Origin: Carex sylvatica
Taxonomy: Eukaryota; Streptophyta; Magnoliopsida; Poales; Cyperaceae
Assembly (NCBI GenBank): GCA_964058845.1
Contig: CAXKVR010000285.1
Coordinates: forward strand, 38,751-102,750
DNA length: 64,000 bases
Direction of reading: 5' to 3'
The notes under the pieces are model-generated. The model searched no databases. It was not told the DNA's origin and saw only the letters and a program-made list of their open reading frames with translations. Positions 1 through 10,772 of the stretch are shown here, one piece after another (the first letter of the stretch is position 1; each line of letters opens with the position of its first letter). A program made the position numbers and the translations under genes.

Positions 1-860
1 TTCAAAAAAAAAAAAAAAAAGAGGGAGAAGAAGAGGGGGAGAGAGAGAGAGAAGTGAGAGTTTTTTAGATGCAATTTTTTTACAGCTTCTTAACTTTTTT
101 CACATATAGGTATAGAGTTCTTAGAGTTTTTTTTGTCTTTTATTATATTTTATTCGTTTCTTTTTCACAGTTAACACAAATCATTTGTTTAATAGCAACT
201 GCATTCTTTCAAAATAAATTTTGTCCAAAAGAGAGTGAGAAAAGATGAAGAGTTTTTCAAAAAAAAAAAAAAAAAAAGAGAGGGAGAGAGAGGAGGAGGA
301 AGAGTTTTTTAGATTCAATTTTTTTACTGCTTAACTTTTTTATATATAGATAGAGCAAAAGCTAGGGTGTTATGTGCTCACAAGAGGGTTTGGTGAGCAC
401 AACTCCAAAAGTATATCGGATCGACTTTAAACGCTGAATCTAAACTGTTGAAATTCATGTACTTCATGAGTGATCCATGTACATACAAATTTTTGAAAGT
501 TTCGAGTTTATTTGCTACAAGGTCAAGCGGTCAAAGAAATAATTTTTTTATAACTTAATTTATAAGTTATTTTATATATTTAATTTTTATGATTTCTTTG
601 ACCGCTTGACCTTGTAGCAAATAAACTCGAAACTTTTAAAATTTTGCATGTACATGGATTTCAACAGTTTGGATTCGACATTTAAAATCGATCCAATATA
701 TTTTTGGAGTTATGCTCACCAAACTCTCTTGGTGAGCACATCACACCCTAGCTTTACTCTAGATATAAAGTTCTTAGAGCTCTTTTGTCTTTTATCATTT
801 TTTATTCGTTTTTTTCCACAGTTAATACAAATTCTTTGATTTTCATAACAATTCAAATAG
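1..860. repeat. Tandem duplication of an A/GA-rich segment, second copy carrying a MITE
   Basis: The stretch at about 1-240 (poly-A, GA-rich tract, then a T-rich part ending in a TTAACACAAAT-like motif) recurs at about 258-355 plus 760-850 in the same order. The second copy is split by the foldback element at 356-759. Copy 1 therefore shows roughly what the site looked like before insertion. No coding sequence is seen here. Confidence 0.7.
356..759. mobile_element. Foldback MITE, about 404 bp, Mutator-like
   Basis: The two halves are inverted copies of each other: AGCTAGGGTGT with GTGCTCAC on the left is matched by GTGAGCAC with ACACCCTAGCT on the right. Inside, a segment containing GACCGCTTGACCTTGTAGC pairs with its reverse complement. 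Candidate 9-bp target duplications at 347-355 (TAGATAGAG) and 760-768 (TAGATATAA) match at 7 of 9 positions, so the exact ends are approximate. There is no coding capacity. A related foldback lies near 41760-42060. Confidence 0.65.
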
Positions 861-1147
861 TTAATAATTAATCAAATAAAATAAATCAATTTGAAAAAAT
901 AACCTCCGGATCGTATACAAGACATTATCGTTAGGCACATTCAACAAAAATAATCTGGGATCAACTCATTTTTCATGTCCAGAAGGCTTCCTAGTAACAA
1001 AACCAGATAAAAATCAAACTCTAAATGTAACTCTAAAAACATAAAATACAAAACCACACACTGCAACGCCACAGCTTATCCTTAGATCAACATTCCAACA
1101 AATTATTTATTTCGGAGGACCCTTACGTAAAATTTCCTCAAGTTCAC

Positions 1148-1260
1148 GGGTAAATCTTTTAACAGAGTAGTTTTAACTTCCTGCAGCGCACAAACCATAT
1201 GCGCGCTGTTTTGATTCTATAGTTCATGAAGCTAAAACTGCTCTGTTAAAATCATTACCC
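1148..1260. mobile_element. 113-bp Mutator-like MITE upstream of the exonuclease gene
   Basis: The ends are inverted: GGGTAAATC then TTTTAACAGAGTAG on the left, and CTGCTCTGTTAAAA ending TTACCC on the right. It is flanked by 9-bp direct repeats CAAGTTCAC (1139-1147) and CAAGTTTAC (1261-1269), 8 of 9 matching. A second family member lies in Elongin-C intron 2 (about 22581-22703). It ends about 60 bp before the exonuclease start codon, so it lies in the promoter or 5' leader. Confidence 0.75.
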
Positions 1261-1323
1261 CAAGTTTACTCCTAGGCGGCTTCAAAAGCTTCTCTGTAGG
1301 CGCCAACAACTGGAACCCAAACA

Positions 1324-4296
1324 ATGGTGAAGCAATCACCAATCGCACCGACTCAGGCGAAATCCGACCCGAATCCGAACCCGAACCCGAAACGGAAAGC
1401 CAGGTCAAACAAGCCGTCATCTTTAAACCCTAATTGGACCCAGCTTCAATCCAAGCTCCGTTTACACTCGAAACCCGAACCCGCTGTGGATACAATCCTA
1501 GGGAAGCGCAAGGAGAGACCTTCATCGGATTCAGAGCTTACTACTGGGCTGAACCCGTTATCTGATGACACCAGGTAAGGGAATATTTTCTTATATACCC
1601 TCAAAACTGTGGTTAATTGTTTATTTATTTAAATGAGAATTGGTTGGTGTTGTAGTTTGACAAAGGTTTTAGCGATTGATTGTGAGATGGTTGGTGTTGG
1701 GTTTGAAGGAAGCAAGAGTGCTCTTGCAAGGGTTACATTGGTGAGTAATTTCTCTTCAATTTGTAGCATAAATCAGATAATATAGTTCCTTATTTGTAGG
1801 TGGTAGGGGTGTTCATTGGATTTGGTTTATTTGGTTTTCAAATGAACCCACAAATTTTAGATTGAATGGTTCGGTTCGGTTGAATTTTTGAATTACTTTG
1901 GTTTTTTATGTTTGGTTCGACTGATATATATCTTGTATGATTATTAAATGTATTTGAAATTTAATCTCTCTAATTTCGGTTTAACCAAACAAACTGAAAT
2001 TTACTTCGATTTTGACTTGAAATTGGTTGGTTTGGTTTGATTTTTGAAAACCGAATAAAATTTTCATTTAACCATTTTAATTCGGTTTGAACCGAACTGA
2101 CTGTTTGAATACCCCTATTTGTAGGATCATTTTATTAGGTTTGACCATTTTAATTCGGTTTTAACCGAACTGACTTTTTGAATACCCCTATTCTTAGGAT
2201 CATTATACCAGTTAGGTCTGGTACTGCACAAGTACCAGATTATAATGCTGTTATTTCAGTACTGATACTGTAGTGTTCATTGTAATAGTACTTCGATTTT
2301 GACCAATTGAGTTTAATTCGGTTGGTTTGTAGGTGGTAGAGGTGTTCATTGGATTCGGTTTATTTGGTTTTGAACCGAACCCACAAATTTTAGATTAAAT
2401 GGTTCGGTTCGGTTTAATCTCTTTCATTTTGGTTTGACTTATATACATCTTGTATGATTATTAAATGTATTAGTGTATGTTTTGAGTTTTGACCTTTTGA
2501 AATTTAATCTTTCTTATTTTGGTTCAACCATACAAACTGAAATTTACTTCGATTTTGAGTTTAATTTGGTTGGTTTCGTTAGATTTTTGAAAACCAAATT
2601 GAATACCCCTATTCTTAGGATCATTATACCAGTCAGGTCTGATACTGCACAAGTACCAGATTAGAATGCTATGTTTTCAGTACTGTTAATGTTCATAGTA
2701 ATATTACTTGCATAGTTAATCATTTGAAAAATGTTTTTGTTTATATTTGTAATTTAATGAATAAAAGCTAAACTTATGTTAGGTTAATATATGGGGAAAT
2801 GTGGTATATGACGAATATGTACGTCCTATGGAGCATATAGTAGATTACCGTACCAGAATCAGTGGAATACGCCCCAAGCACATGAAGATAGGTAAGAACT
2901 AAATTTTTCCTTTTTAATATTTTTGTTGCATTTTAGTCCTTCTATTCAGGATAAATTTTGCACACTGAGGCATTTATTTTAGCCAAGGAGTTTTGGGCTG
3001 TTCAAGAAAAAGTTGCTGAGCTGATCAAAGGTCATATCATTGTGGGCCATGCATTGCATCATGACCTCAAGGTATTTTTCATTTTATTTTCCTTTTTTTG
3101 TAAAATTTATATGCGTAATTGCCCCCCTTCAAAAACCTGTACTGGTATAGATGGTATTTTTAATAGTTTAGGTTGATTTTTAATTATTACTTTTTCAGAG
3201 GAGAAGCATGTTTCTTTTTTATTAATATGGTTTTTACCTTTTCATAATTGTAAATTTTTATAAAATTTCATGGGTCAGAAAACCCTAGGTAATTTTCAAA
3301 TATAGTAAAAAACTTTAGTGTACTGGTATAGATGATATTTTTTAATTGTTTATGGAGATTTTTAAATTTTTATTTTTCCAGAGGAGAATGCATGGAAAAT
3401 TTCCTTTTAATTAATTAATACGGTTTTGACCTTCACATAATTATAAATCTATATAAAGCTTCATGGGTCAGAAAACCCTAGATAATTTTCAAAGATAGTC
3501 AAAAACTTTATAGTGTACTAGTATAGGTGATATTCTTTATCAGTTTAGGGAGATTTTAAAAAAAAAAAATTCAGAGGAGAACGCATGGAAATTTCACTTA
3601 TTTTTATTAATATGGTTTTTATCTTTACATAATTATAAATCTTTATAAAGCTTCATGGGCCAAAAAACCCTAGATAATTTTCGAAGATAGTACGAGTAAT
3701 ACTGGTAAACTGTCTAGGCTTTGTTACTGAGTCACCCTAAGAAGGACATAAGGGATACCTCAGAATACGACCCGCTACGAAGGTATCTTTTTTTAATTTG
3801 ATTCACTTTTCTCTTTTTTTTTCTTATTTTGGAATTTATTTAGCCTCAAATAAATTAACATATAATTTTGATAAAAACAGGGGGGCAAAAAAGAGATCTT
3901 TGAAGGATCTAGCTGCTGAAATACTAAGTGTTAAAATTCAACAAAAGGAGCACTGCCCTGTATGTTACATTCTTTATTTTATTTTTCTCTTTTATAAGGG
4001 TATAATTGCAATGTCAACTTTTTGGAGTTTGTCATATACCAGAAACATATATTGTATTAAAAATTTAACAATAGTAGTGCATGATTTTGAGCACTTTTTA
4101 ACAAATCGATTTTGATTTTGTGATGCATTATTAGGTGGAGGATGCAAGAGCAGCTATGTACATTTATAATAAGCATAAAAAGGAATGGGAGAAAAGTTTG
4201 AAAGACCAATTTAGGCTAAAAAATAAACTTGGCCACAAGAAAAAGAAAAAACTTGGAGCAGATACAAACTCTGATGATTTTGAATTGTTAACATAG
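1324..4296 (+). CDS. REXO4-like: RNA exonuclease 4-like (DEDDh 3'-5' exonuclease), 7 exons
   Basis: Exons at 1324-1574, 1656-1740, 2783-2891, 2983-3071, 3718-3782, 3881-3959 and 4135-4296 join in frame with GT-AG introns to give 279 residues. The catalytic motifs of the DEDDh exonuclease fold are present: ExoI D92-C-E94-M-V-G-V-G, ExoII around GHALHHDL (D176), and ExoIII with H224 and D229 ([15 protein letters not shown]). The N-terminal 80 residues are basic and low complexity, and the C-terminus is lysine-rich. This fits REX4/REXO4 proteins, which are nuclear or nucleolar RNA exonucleases linked in yeast to pre-rRNA processing. The size matches the plant family (about 275 residues). Introns 2 and 4 are swollen by repeats. 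The role in this plant is inferred from the family only. Confidence 0.93.
1801..2117. mobile_element. hAT-like MITE in exonuclease intron 2
   Basis: The element starts TGGTAGGGGTGTTCATTGG and ends TTGAATACCCCTA, with GGTTCGGTT-rich subterminal sequence. It is flanked by perfect 8-bp direct repeats TTTGTAGG (1793-1800 and 2118-2125), as expected for hAT insertion. Relatives occur at 2332-2610, 7486-7787 (inverted) and 24688-25111. Confidence 0.75.
2126..2710. repeat. Second, rearranged copy of the hAT-like MITE plus flank in intron 2
   Basis: The block ending CCCCTATTCTTAGGATCATTA followed by about 110 bp (around 2190-2296) recurs at about 2606-2709, again after an hAT-like element (2332-2605). 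Intron 2 therefore contains a tandem duplication of element plus flank rather than independent insertions. Confidence 0.6.
3140..3700. repeat. Three tandem copies of a roughly 185-bp unit in exonuclease intron 4
   Basis: Units begin near 3140, 3321 and 3518, each opening with an ACTGGTATAGATG-like motif. Each contains CAGAGGAGAA, then a TTCATGGG..CAGAAAACCCTAG motif (CCAAAAAACCCTAG in the third). The third runs into the exon 5 acceptor. Copies differ by scattered substitutions and small indels. Confidence 0.75.
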
Positions 4297-5071
4297 TTTG
4301 AGCTGAAAAGCAAATACTCAAATTACCTTTTTTGTTCTTTGATAAAAAAAAAAAATAACTTTTTGTTCCCAATTATTTTTTTTTTTTTGGAATATGTAAT
4401 TTGTTTAAGTTATTTTATTTGAATAGATGTTGCATTAGTGAAATGTAGGTTTTGGTTTTGTGCTTTGGAAATAGACTTGCGGCTCTTTAAATACCCATGT
4501 TAATTTGTGATTTGTAGGGTTATATATGAAATTTTTTAAGGTAGCTTTCTAGGGTTATCATTCGTACTAATTTATGGGTTGAGTTGGGTTTAAGAGAAAT
4601 TGATTTGTTTTTGTGGGGATAAGAAATAAAATTCTAAATACAAACCTTGAACCATGATTTGATGAATCCTAAATCATAAATCCTATAACCATGTACCATT
4701 TCAACAATTTACATGTTTTCTTTTGTTTTAATGAAATTTAATAGCAAGTGATTTGCCTGCTACTTGAGGAAAAAAAGTACCAAGTATATCACATTTGACG
4801 TGTAAAATGGTAATTTTTCCTTCTAATATTAAGTAGATCCATTTTGTGCTAATTTTGGCTCAGTTTTTTTATTTTATTTATTGGTAAAGGCTTAAAGTTA
4901 TCTGTTAAAAATAATGTAATGCAATGTTCCTTTTGAAAACCCAGCAAATTGCATCTTTATAATAATTTATTCATATAATTTTTTGTCTCTAGGAAGCTAA
5001 AATAGTTTAGTGTGAACTGTAAATATTATGAAATCTGGTATCAGTTGAGTCTTAACATGTCAGCTACATTA
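4297..5071. other. Exonuclease 3' flank, no gene seen
   Basis: AT-rich sequence follows the stop codon. A poly-A run at about 4345 and an AATAAA at about 4626 are present. No conserved reading frame or structured repeat was recognised. Confidence 0.5.
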
Positions 5072-5080
5072 TAATTTATA

Positions 5081-7065
5081 GGGATAATGTACAAATTGTC
5101 ATTCATTTTCAAACTAATAAACAAAATACCCATCTTCATAAATTATTAACAAAATGTCCTTGTAGGCTCCACTTTCTCCTCCCTTTCCTCTCCCTCTTAC
5201 TCATCCTCATTTACTCTCCAGAGGAGGGTTCAAATGCCCCCTATCTTTCAAATCATTTTTCCCCGTTTTCATAGTCTGAATAGTCAATCCGAACTGTTAG
5301 ATGCGATCTATATATTAAGATGTGCTTGGAGACCAAATTTTACATTTTTTTTGAATTTTTTTACTATTTTTTTAGATTTATTGAAAATCGCTGTTTTTAG
5401 CAAATATGGACCATAAAAAACAGCGATTTTCAATAAATCTAAAAAAATAGTACAAAGATTTCAAAAAATATAAAATTTGGTCTCCAAGCACATCTTAATA
5501 TATAGATCGCATCTAACGGTTCGGATTAACTGTTTTGACTTTGAAAACTGAGATAAAAGATAGGGTGCATTTGGGTGCACAAAAATTTGGGTGCATTTGA
5601 ACCCTCCTCTACTCTCTATCATTTTTATTTAAAATGGAGGGTTATGCAATATACCAACAAATATAAAACACATTTTCTTGTTGCATAATCTGTTATGTTT
5701 TATTTAAGAAACAAATTTTCTTATGTAATTTTTTATTTCAAATGGAGGATTATACAACAGACCATAAAATATAAAACACATCAAGATTGATTTCTTATTT
5801 GACGTTGGTAATTAAATTGCTTTCAATGTAAAGATTGTAATAAAATTATTTATTATTATGTTATTAATATTTTCTACTAGATTCATGAAGTCTGTAGAGA
5901 ATATTATTTTCTTAATATTTTGTACTTTATCTATAAAGTTTGTAGGCTATAGCAGATATTTATTAATTTTTGTTGCTGATTAAATTGCATTGAGATTGTT
6001 TCATGATGTGTTAAATTAGCTCCATGACATGAATTAAAATGAATAACAACTCCATACATTCTTTGTACCAGTTTGAAATATATAGTAGGAAAAAAAATAT
6101 CGTACCAGAAACGAGAATTGAAATTTAAATAGTTGAATTTAACATACAACAGTAGTAAATAGATGATTAAAAACATAATATAAAAGGATGCATATAAATA
6201 ATGATATAAAAAAAATTATTCCTGTACGCAAGCTTGAAAAAATGATATAACAAAAAATAAAAATAAAACATAATAACAACGATAAATGCAAACTTTGTTC
6301 CTACTCTATACAGACTGAATATTGAGCATTAACAGTTAAAAACATAATAACAACAAAAAATACAAAATTTTACTAAAATTCCAGATTTAGCATAATCTTG
6401 TTATGAAGTTCTATCTTTTTTTTTTGTTTTTTTTGAGAAGTTCCATAACATAAGCTGTTAAGAAGTTTATTTAATAAATTTTCAATTTTGACAATTATGA
6501 TAATTTATAAAACGAAACTAAATTTACAATCAAAAATTATAAATATGATATATATGATGCATATATCCTATTTTATAAAAATTCTTAAGGTTGGCCTTTA
6601 TGTGTCGCAAACACTAATATGGATAAAGTGTAAAATATTAAGAAAATAATATTTGCTACAGACTTCATGGATCTAGTAGAAAATATTAATACCATAATAA
6701 TAAATAATTTTATTACAATATTTACATTGAAAGCAATTTAATCACCAACATCAAATAAAAAATCAATCTTGATGCGTTTTATAGTTTATAGTATGTTGTA
6801 TAATTCTCCATTTGAAATAAAAAATTGCACAAGAAGATTGGTTTCTTAAATAAAACATAACATATCATACAACAAAGAAATGTGTATTATATTTATTGGT
6901 GTGTTGAATAACAAAATAAAAATGATGGAGAGTAAATGGGTAGTAGTGAGAGGGAGAGGAAAGAGAGGAGAAAGTAAAGTCCACAATGACATTTTGTTCA
7001 TAATTTATGAAGAGAGGTATTTTGTTTGTTGGTTTGAAAATGAAGGACAATTTATACATTCTCCT
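5081..7065. mobile_element. Long-TIR Mutator-like foldback element, copy 1
   Basis: The element begins GGGATAATGTACAAATTGTC and ends with the inverted counterpart (GGACAATTTATACATTCTCC plus T). The left half from about 5081 to 6100 is largely the inverse of the right half, apart from the nested MITE at 5221-5609. Flanking 9-bp direct repeats TAATTTATA (5072-5080 and 7066-7074) are perfect, as in Mutator-like transposition. No transposase is visible, so it is non-autonomous. A second complete copy lies at 30041-31601. Confidence 0.88.
5221..5609. mobile_element. 389-bp foldback MITE nested in the left arm of the foldback MULE
   Basis: Terminal inverted repeats GAGGAGGGTTCAAATGC and GCATTTGAACCCTCCTC are seen. 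The inner arms also pair: TTGAAAATCGCTGTTTTTAG pairs with a close inverse. Flanks TACTCTCCA (5212-5220) and TACTCTCTA (5610-5618) match at 8 of 9. The equivalent site in the second foldback MULE (about 30172-30185) is empty, which confirms the insertion. Confidence 0.88.
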
Positions 7066-7252
7066 TAATTTATAACAGTGAACAATATAACATGTTATCA
7101 AGTTTTTTGGTATGAACCAATTATCAATGTATCAGGTTAAGTTAGACAATATAACCATACCAGAAAATGTTTAGCATACTCATTACACAAAAAAACATAG
7201 CTCAACAGCAAAATCAACTAACAAAACACATCATGTAACCTTCACATTTCAA

Positions 7253-8708
7253 TCAGAGAGAAGCAAGGACCCAAAACATCGAAACAGAAGAGGTAGCTGT
7301 GAAAGTCCATGTTATGAAGGCCAATAATACCGATAGAGCATACCGACCGCATGCTAATTGAGGGAACGTTTTGCAAAAATGCACATCTTTTTCGAATAAT
7401 AGCGTCACGCCAGCAGAAGAGCATGCAGCTGCAAATGATAAGATCGCTGTAACCTAAACAAGAGCAGCAGAGATCTAATGTTAAAAATTGATTTCGGTTT
7501 GTTTGGTTGAAACAAGAGATTAAATTTCAAAAGGTCAAAACACAATACATAAACAAATACATTTAATAATCATAGCAATAAGAGAGGTTAAACTGAATAA
7601 AATATAAAAACCCGAAGTAATTCAAGGAAATTTCGGTTTGTTTGGTTGAACCCAAATAAAAGAGGTCAAACCGATCCAAATATAAAAAACCGAAGTAATT
7701 CAAAAATTCAACCAAACCGAACCATTTAATCCAAAATTTGTCGGTTTAGTTGAAAACCAAATAAACTGGATTCAATGAACACACCTACGGATTGTTAAAA
7801 GGGATAGAGAAATTACCCAATCGCCCACCACAAACAAACTAACAAGCACGGGATTGCGGAGGTCTCTTTTGGTTTTAAGCGCGTAAATATCAAGACATGC
7901 AAGACCCAAACTCCATAGCAATTGTAGCCCCATTGATGCTATTAAATAACTACAATATTTCAGCAATAACAAAAAAAAAAATACAAAATCAGTTACAATT
8001 AAAACAATCCATGCAAAAACAAATACAAAATCAATTATGAGATGTTATAAAATAGCCTCTGTAGCCAACATTATACATCCAGAACATATATACTGAGACT
8101 ATGGTACTATGCATAGCACAGATTGATCCATGCTACGGACTTTTTTCATTTTCAAGGTCCAAATAGATGATCTGAATCGTTCAACGTGATTTCCATATGA
8201 AAATGTACTTGCAGACTAAATTTTACATTTTTATATTATTTTTACTATTTCTAGATAGGTAGAAAATCAGTACTTTTGAATGGTCTATAATCTTCGATCA
8301 AGTGATTTTCTATGTATCTAAAAAAATAGTAAAAAAATTATAAAAAATGCAAAATTTGTTCATCATGTATAGTTTCATATGAAGATCATGTGTTAAACGG
8401 TTCAAATAGATTGTACAAATTGAAAATGGAGAGATATTGATCCATAGTATGGACCAATATGCGCTATGCCTGTACCCTAGCTTCACTCTATACCATAATA
8501 TCTATAGCAAATAGAAACTGCGACAAATAAAAGCTAATAAAGGAATAAATACATGAAAAAAGTACCAAAAGGCAGTGTAATTAGAGAAACTATTAGCGGA
8601 TGCCATAACTCCAACCGATGCAGCCGCAAACCCACATTGTGCGCTCCTCAAAGCAAACCCACTCCATGTACCAGGGCTCCCTAAGAAATCCTTCATTCTC
8701 TCTGTCAT
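7253..8708 (-). CDS. CASP-like protein, family 5 (four-helix MARVEL-type membrane protein), 3 exons
   Basis: Exons at 8566-8708, 7817-7949 and 7253-7453 (transcribed right to left) join in frame to 158 residues. Four hydrophobic segments lie at about 17-38, 49-72, 83-113 and 131-157. R21 in the first helix and D91 in the third are at the positions conserved across CASP/CASP-like proteins. The opening [13 protein letters not shown] (from M5) and SLFVVGDWV are typical of the CASPL5 group. CASP proteins scaffold plasma-membrane domains; the role of group 5 members is poorly known. An AG acceptor lies just upstream of the first ATG, suggesting a 5'-UTR intron with its first exon near the GA-rich leader at 9540-9780. 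Start could be M1 or M5. Both coding introns carry transposon remnants. Confidence 0.92.
7486..7787. mobile_element. hAT-like MITE fragment in CASPL5 intron 2
   Basis: The sequence reads, on the minus strand, TAGGTGTGTTCATTGAATCC followed by GGTTCGGTTTGGTT-rich sequence. It matches the family at 1801-2117 and 24688-25111. The opposite end lacks a clear CACCCCTA terminus, so it is truncated. Confidence 0.6.
8096..8490. mobile_element. Foldback MITE in CASPL5 intron 1
   Basis: The left part (CATAGCACAGATTGATCCATG, minus its last base as terminus) and the right part (ATGGACCAATATGCGCTATG) are inverted relatives. Inner arms pair around GATCAAGTGATTTTCTA. It belongs to the same broad family as the elements near 19590, 34085 and 39081, whose inner parts share TTTTCTACCTATCT and CATATGGAGATCATG-like motifs. 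Ends are approximate and no clean target duplication was found. Confidence 0.6.
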
Positions 8709-9780
8709 ATCCTACAAGTACAGTAAAATAGAAAATTAAAAAATACCAAATTCCTAAATTAATACCTAGTAACTACTTAAATTTATCATACCTACCTCTT
8801 CTTGACTTATAATTGGGCCTTTTAATCGGATCCAATAAGCACCTCAATCTGCCACATCCTGGATGAAGGAAAATGACGGAAATGCCCTTCTTCACAACTT
8901 TCCTCTTATGTACCTTATTCCAATGAGAACCCATAAATTACAATGACATTGCCTAATTGACAACATTTAATATATTTTATAAATAGAACATTAAAGAAAA
9001 GAAACTCCTATAATAATGCATTAATGGAGGGTAAAATTGTCATCTATTCTTGTACTCAGCTCAATAATTTAAAGCACACAATTTTGAACTTCCATAAATC
9101 AGTAGCCAACTAATTAAATGACACAATTTTGTTCCACAAATCAGTAGCTCAAATTAGTAATTCAGAATTAGAAATTCCCAACTAATTCAACTGAAAGTTT
9201 GCAATTTGAAAACAAGTGCTTTGAACAATAATGGTAGATAGAAATTAAATAGAACATTTCAGAAAAGAAAATCCTAATTGGGTTTTACAAGAAATAATTA
9301 ATGAGGGGTAAAATTGTCTATATATTAATATAATTAGTACCAATTAATATTTCATAATTAGAAATTGCAATTTTTGGAAACCCACAACAGTAACAATCAT
9401 CAAATTACCTGAACGTTTGCAATTTGAAAGCAAGTTCTTTGAACAATAATGGTAGATAGAAATTAAAGACATTTCCATATCTAGGGTTTTTGAATTGAAA
9501 TTGACAAATCTAGGTGCAGATTTTACCTAATTAAGCCACCAAACACCACCAGAGGCGGAATCCGTCGCCTTTTCTTTACAAATTACAAGTTTCTTGGACG
9601 AGAGGAGAGAAAGTGGAGGAGAGAAAGAGAAGGAGAGAAGGAGAGACAGAGACAAAGAGACAGTGGTTGGATTTCAAAAAAAAAAGACAAAGAGACAGTG
9701 GTTAGTGGAGTGGAGAGAGAATTGAAATTAGAAAAGTGAGAAAGAGAGAAAGAGAAAGAGAGAAAAAGGCAGTCTTTCAG
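8709..9780. other. CASPL5 upstream region with GA-rich leader
   Basis: No gene is seen. A motif around ATTTGAAA.CAAGT.CTTTGAACAATAATGGTAGA occurs twice (about 9195-9245 and 9420-9470), marking a local duplication of about 230 bp. From 9600 to 9770 the sequence is GA-rich, typical of a plant 5' leader or core promoter for the leftward gene. This placement is an inference. Confidence 0.45.
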
Positions 9781-10130
9781 GAATTCATATCATCTGAAGT
9801 AACAGAATTTCGATTAGATCGGGACCATCCGATCTGTTTTGGCACGAATATTAAGGGAGCCCATGCATCGTAACTGGTTCGGATTGGCTGGAATTCTGAT
9901 CGGACGATCCACATATGAACTCAATTATTCTGTTACCTAAGAGATTGTACTCGTCTGAAATGAAGGAAAAATGAGAGAGAAGGCAGGAAAACATGTAATT
10001 TGAGTTTAGATCTGGACCGTTGATCTGCTTGAGCACGAAATTAAAGGGTCAATGCATTCTACCAAGCGCCAGATTGTGATCGGACGGTCCGGATATAAAC
10101 ACAAATATTTTGTTACCTCAGAGGATCTAA
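9780..10130. repeat. Two tandem copies of a GATCGGACGGTC-type module
   Basis: Each copy contains a GATC-GGACCGT/GGACCAT-GATCTG motif followed by TTGGCACGAA or TTGAGCACGAA, then TGATCGGACGATCC or TGATCGGACGGTCC. Copies begin near 9812 and 10008. The same module recurs upstream of Elongin-C (20826-21860). Confidence 0.6.
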
Positions 10131-10630
10131 ACGGGTCGGATATTATCTGTTCGGATATCCGGCCCGTTTAATTGGATATGACGATATAGGGAGGACACGT
10201 TGACTGAGAAGATCCTCTGCGTTACCCGACCGTTCGTGTTTGAATCCCAACCGTTTAATTGATGGTACCTTAAATTAAATGTTCTTTTTATATAAGCATT
10301 AATAAAATGTAATATATTTGGTAAGTATTTGGGAGAACTGTCATATTCCGAGACTTGCATACAGATAGAACATGAGATTACGCATGCAATTAATTACAAG
10401 GCCAGAACAAATGGATCATGTGGAAATACAAATCGATCATATCAAAAGTGACTTTGATTTAGCCAACAAGCAGAAAGCAACAATTGTTAAATCACTTGAG
10501 AAGAAGGTTATTCTTTTATCTTTCTGGTACATGTAAACAAACCATTTGTACTTTCAATTTCAATGGTTAATTAATGTCTGATTTTATGTGGTTGCAGCAA
10601 AAGTTTTTGACAAATATTCATAATCAAATT

Positions 10631-10765
10631 AATAGTGATTCAAAATCTAATTTCATTCATTTCCAAATTAAAATATATAGTGAGTACATATTACATAGAG
10701 AACCCTAACTATTTTCTAATTATCCTTTTATCAAAACACCCTTGATACAATATTAATTCTCAACA
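10631..10765 (-). repeat. Copia 3' LTR (135 bp)
   Basis: Read on the minus strand it begins TGTTGAGAATTAATATTG and ends GAATCACTATT. It pairs with the LTR at 15798-15932 and is preceded by the polypurine tract on the minus strand. Confidence 0.93.
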
Positions 10766-10772
10766 CTCTCTC

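Noticed and set aside
6865..7101. Open frames on both strands at the right arm of the first foldback MULE
   Set aside because: They lie in the terminal inverted repeat. Similar frames appear in the second copy only as a by-product of homology and the two do not share a start or stop.
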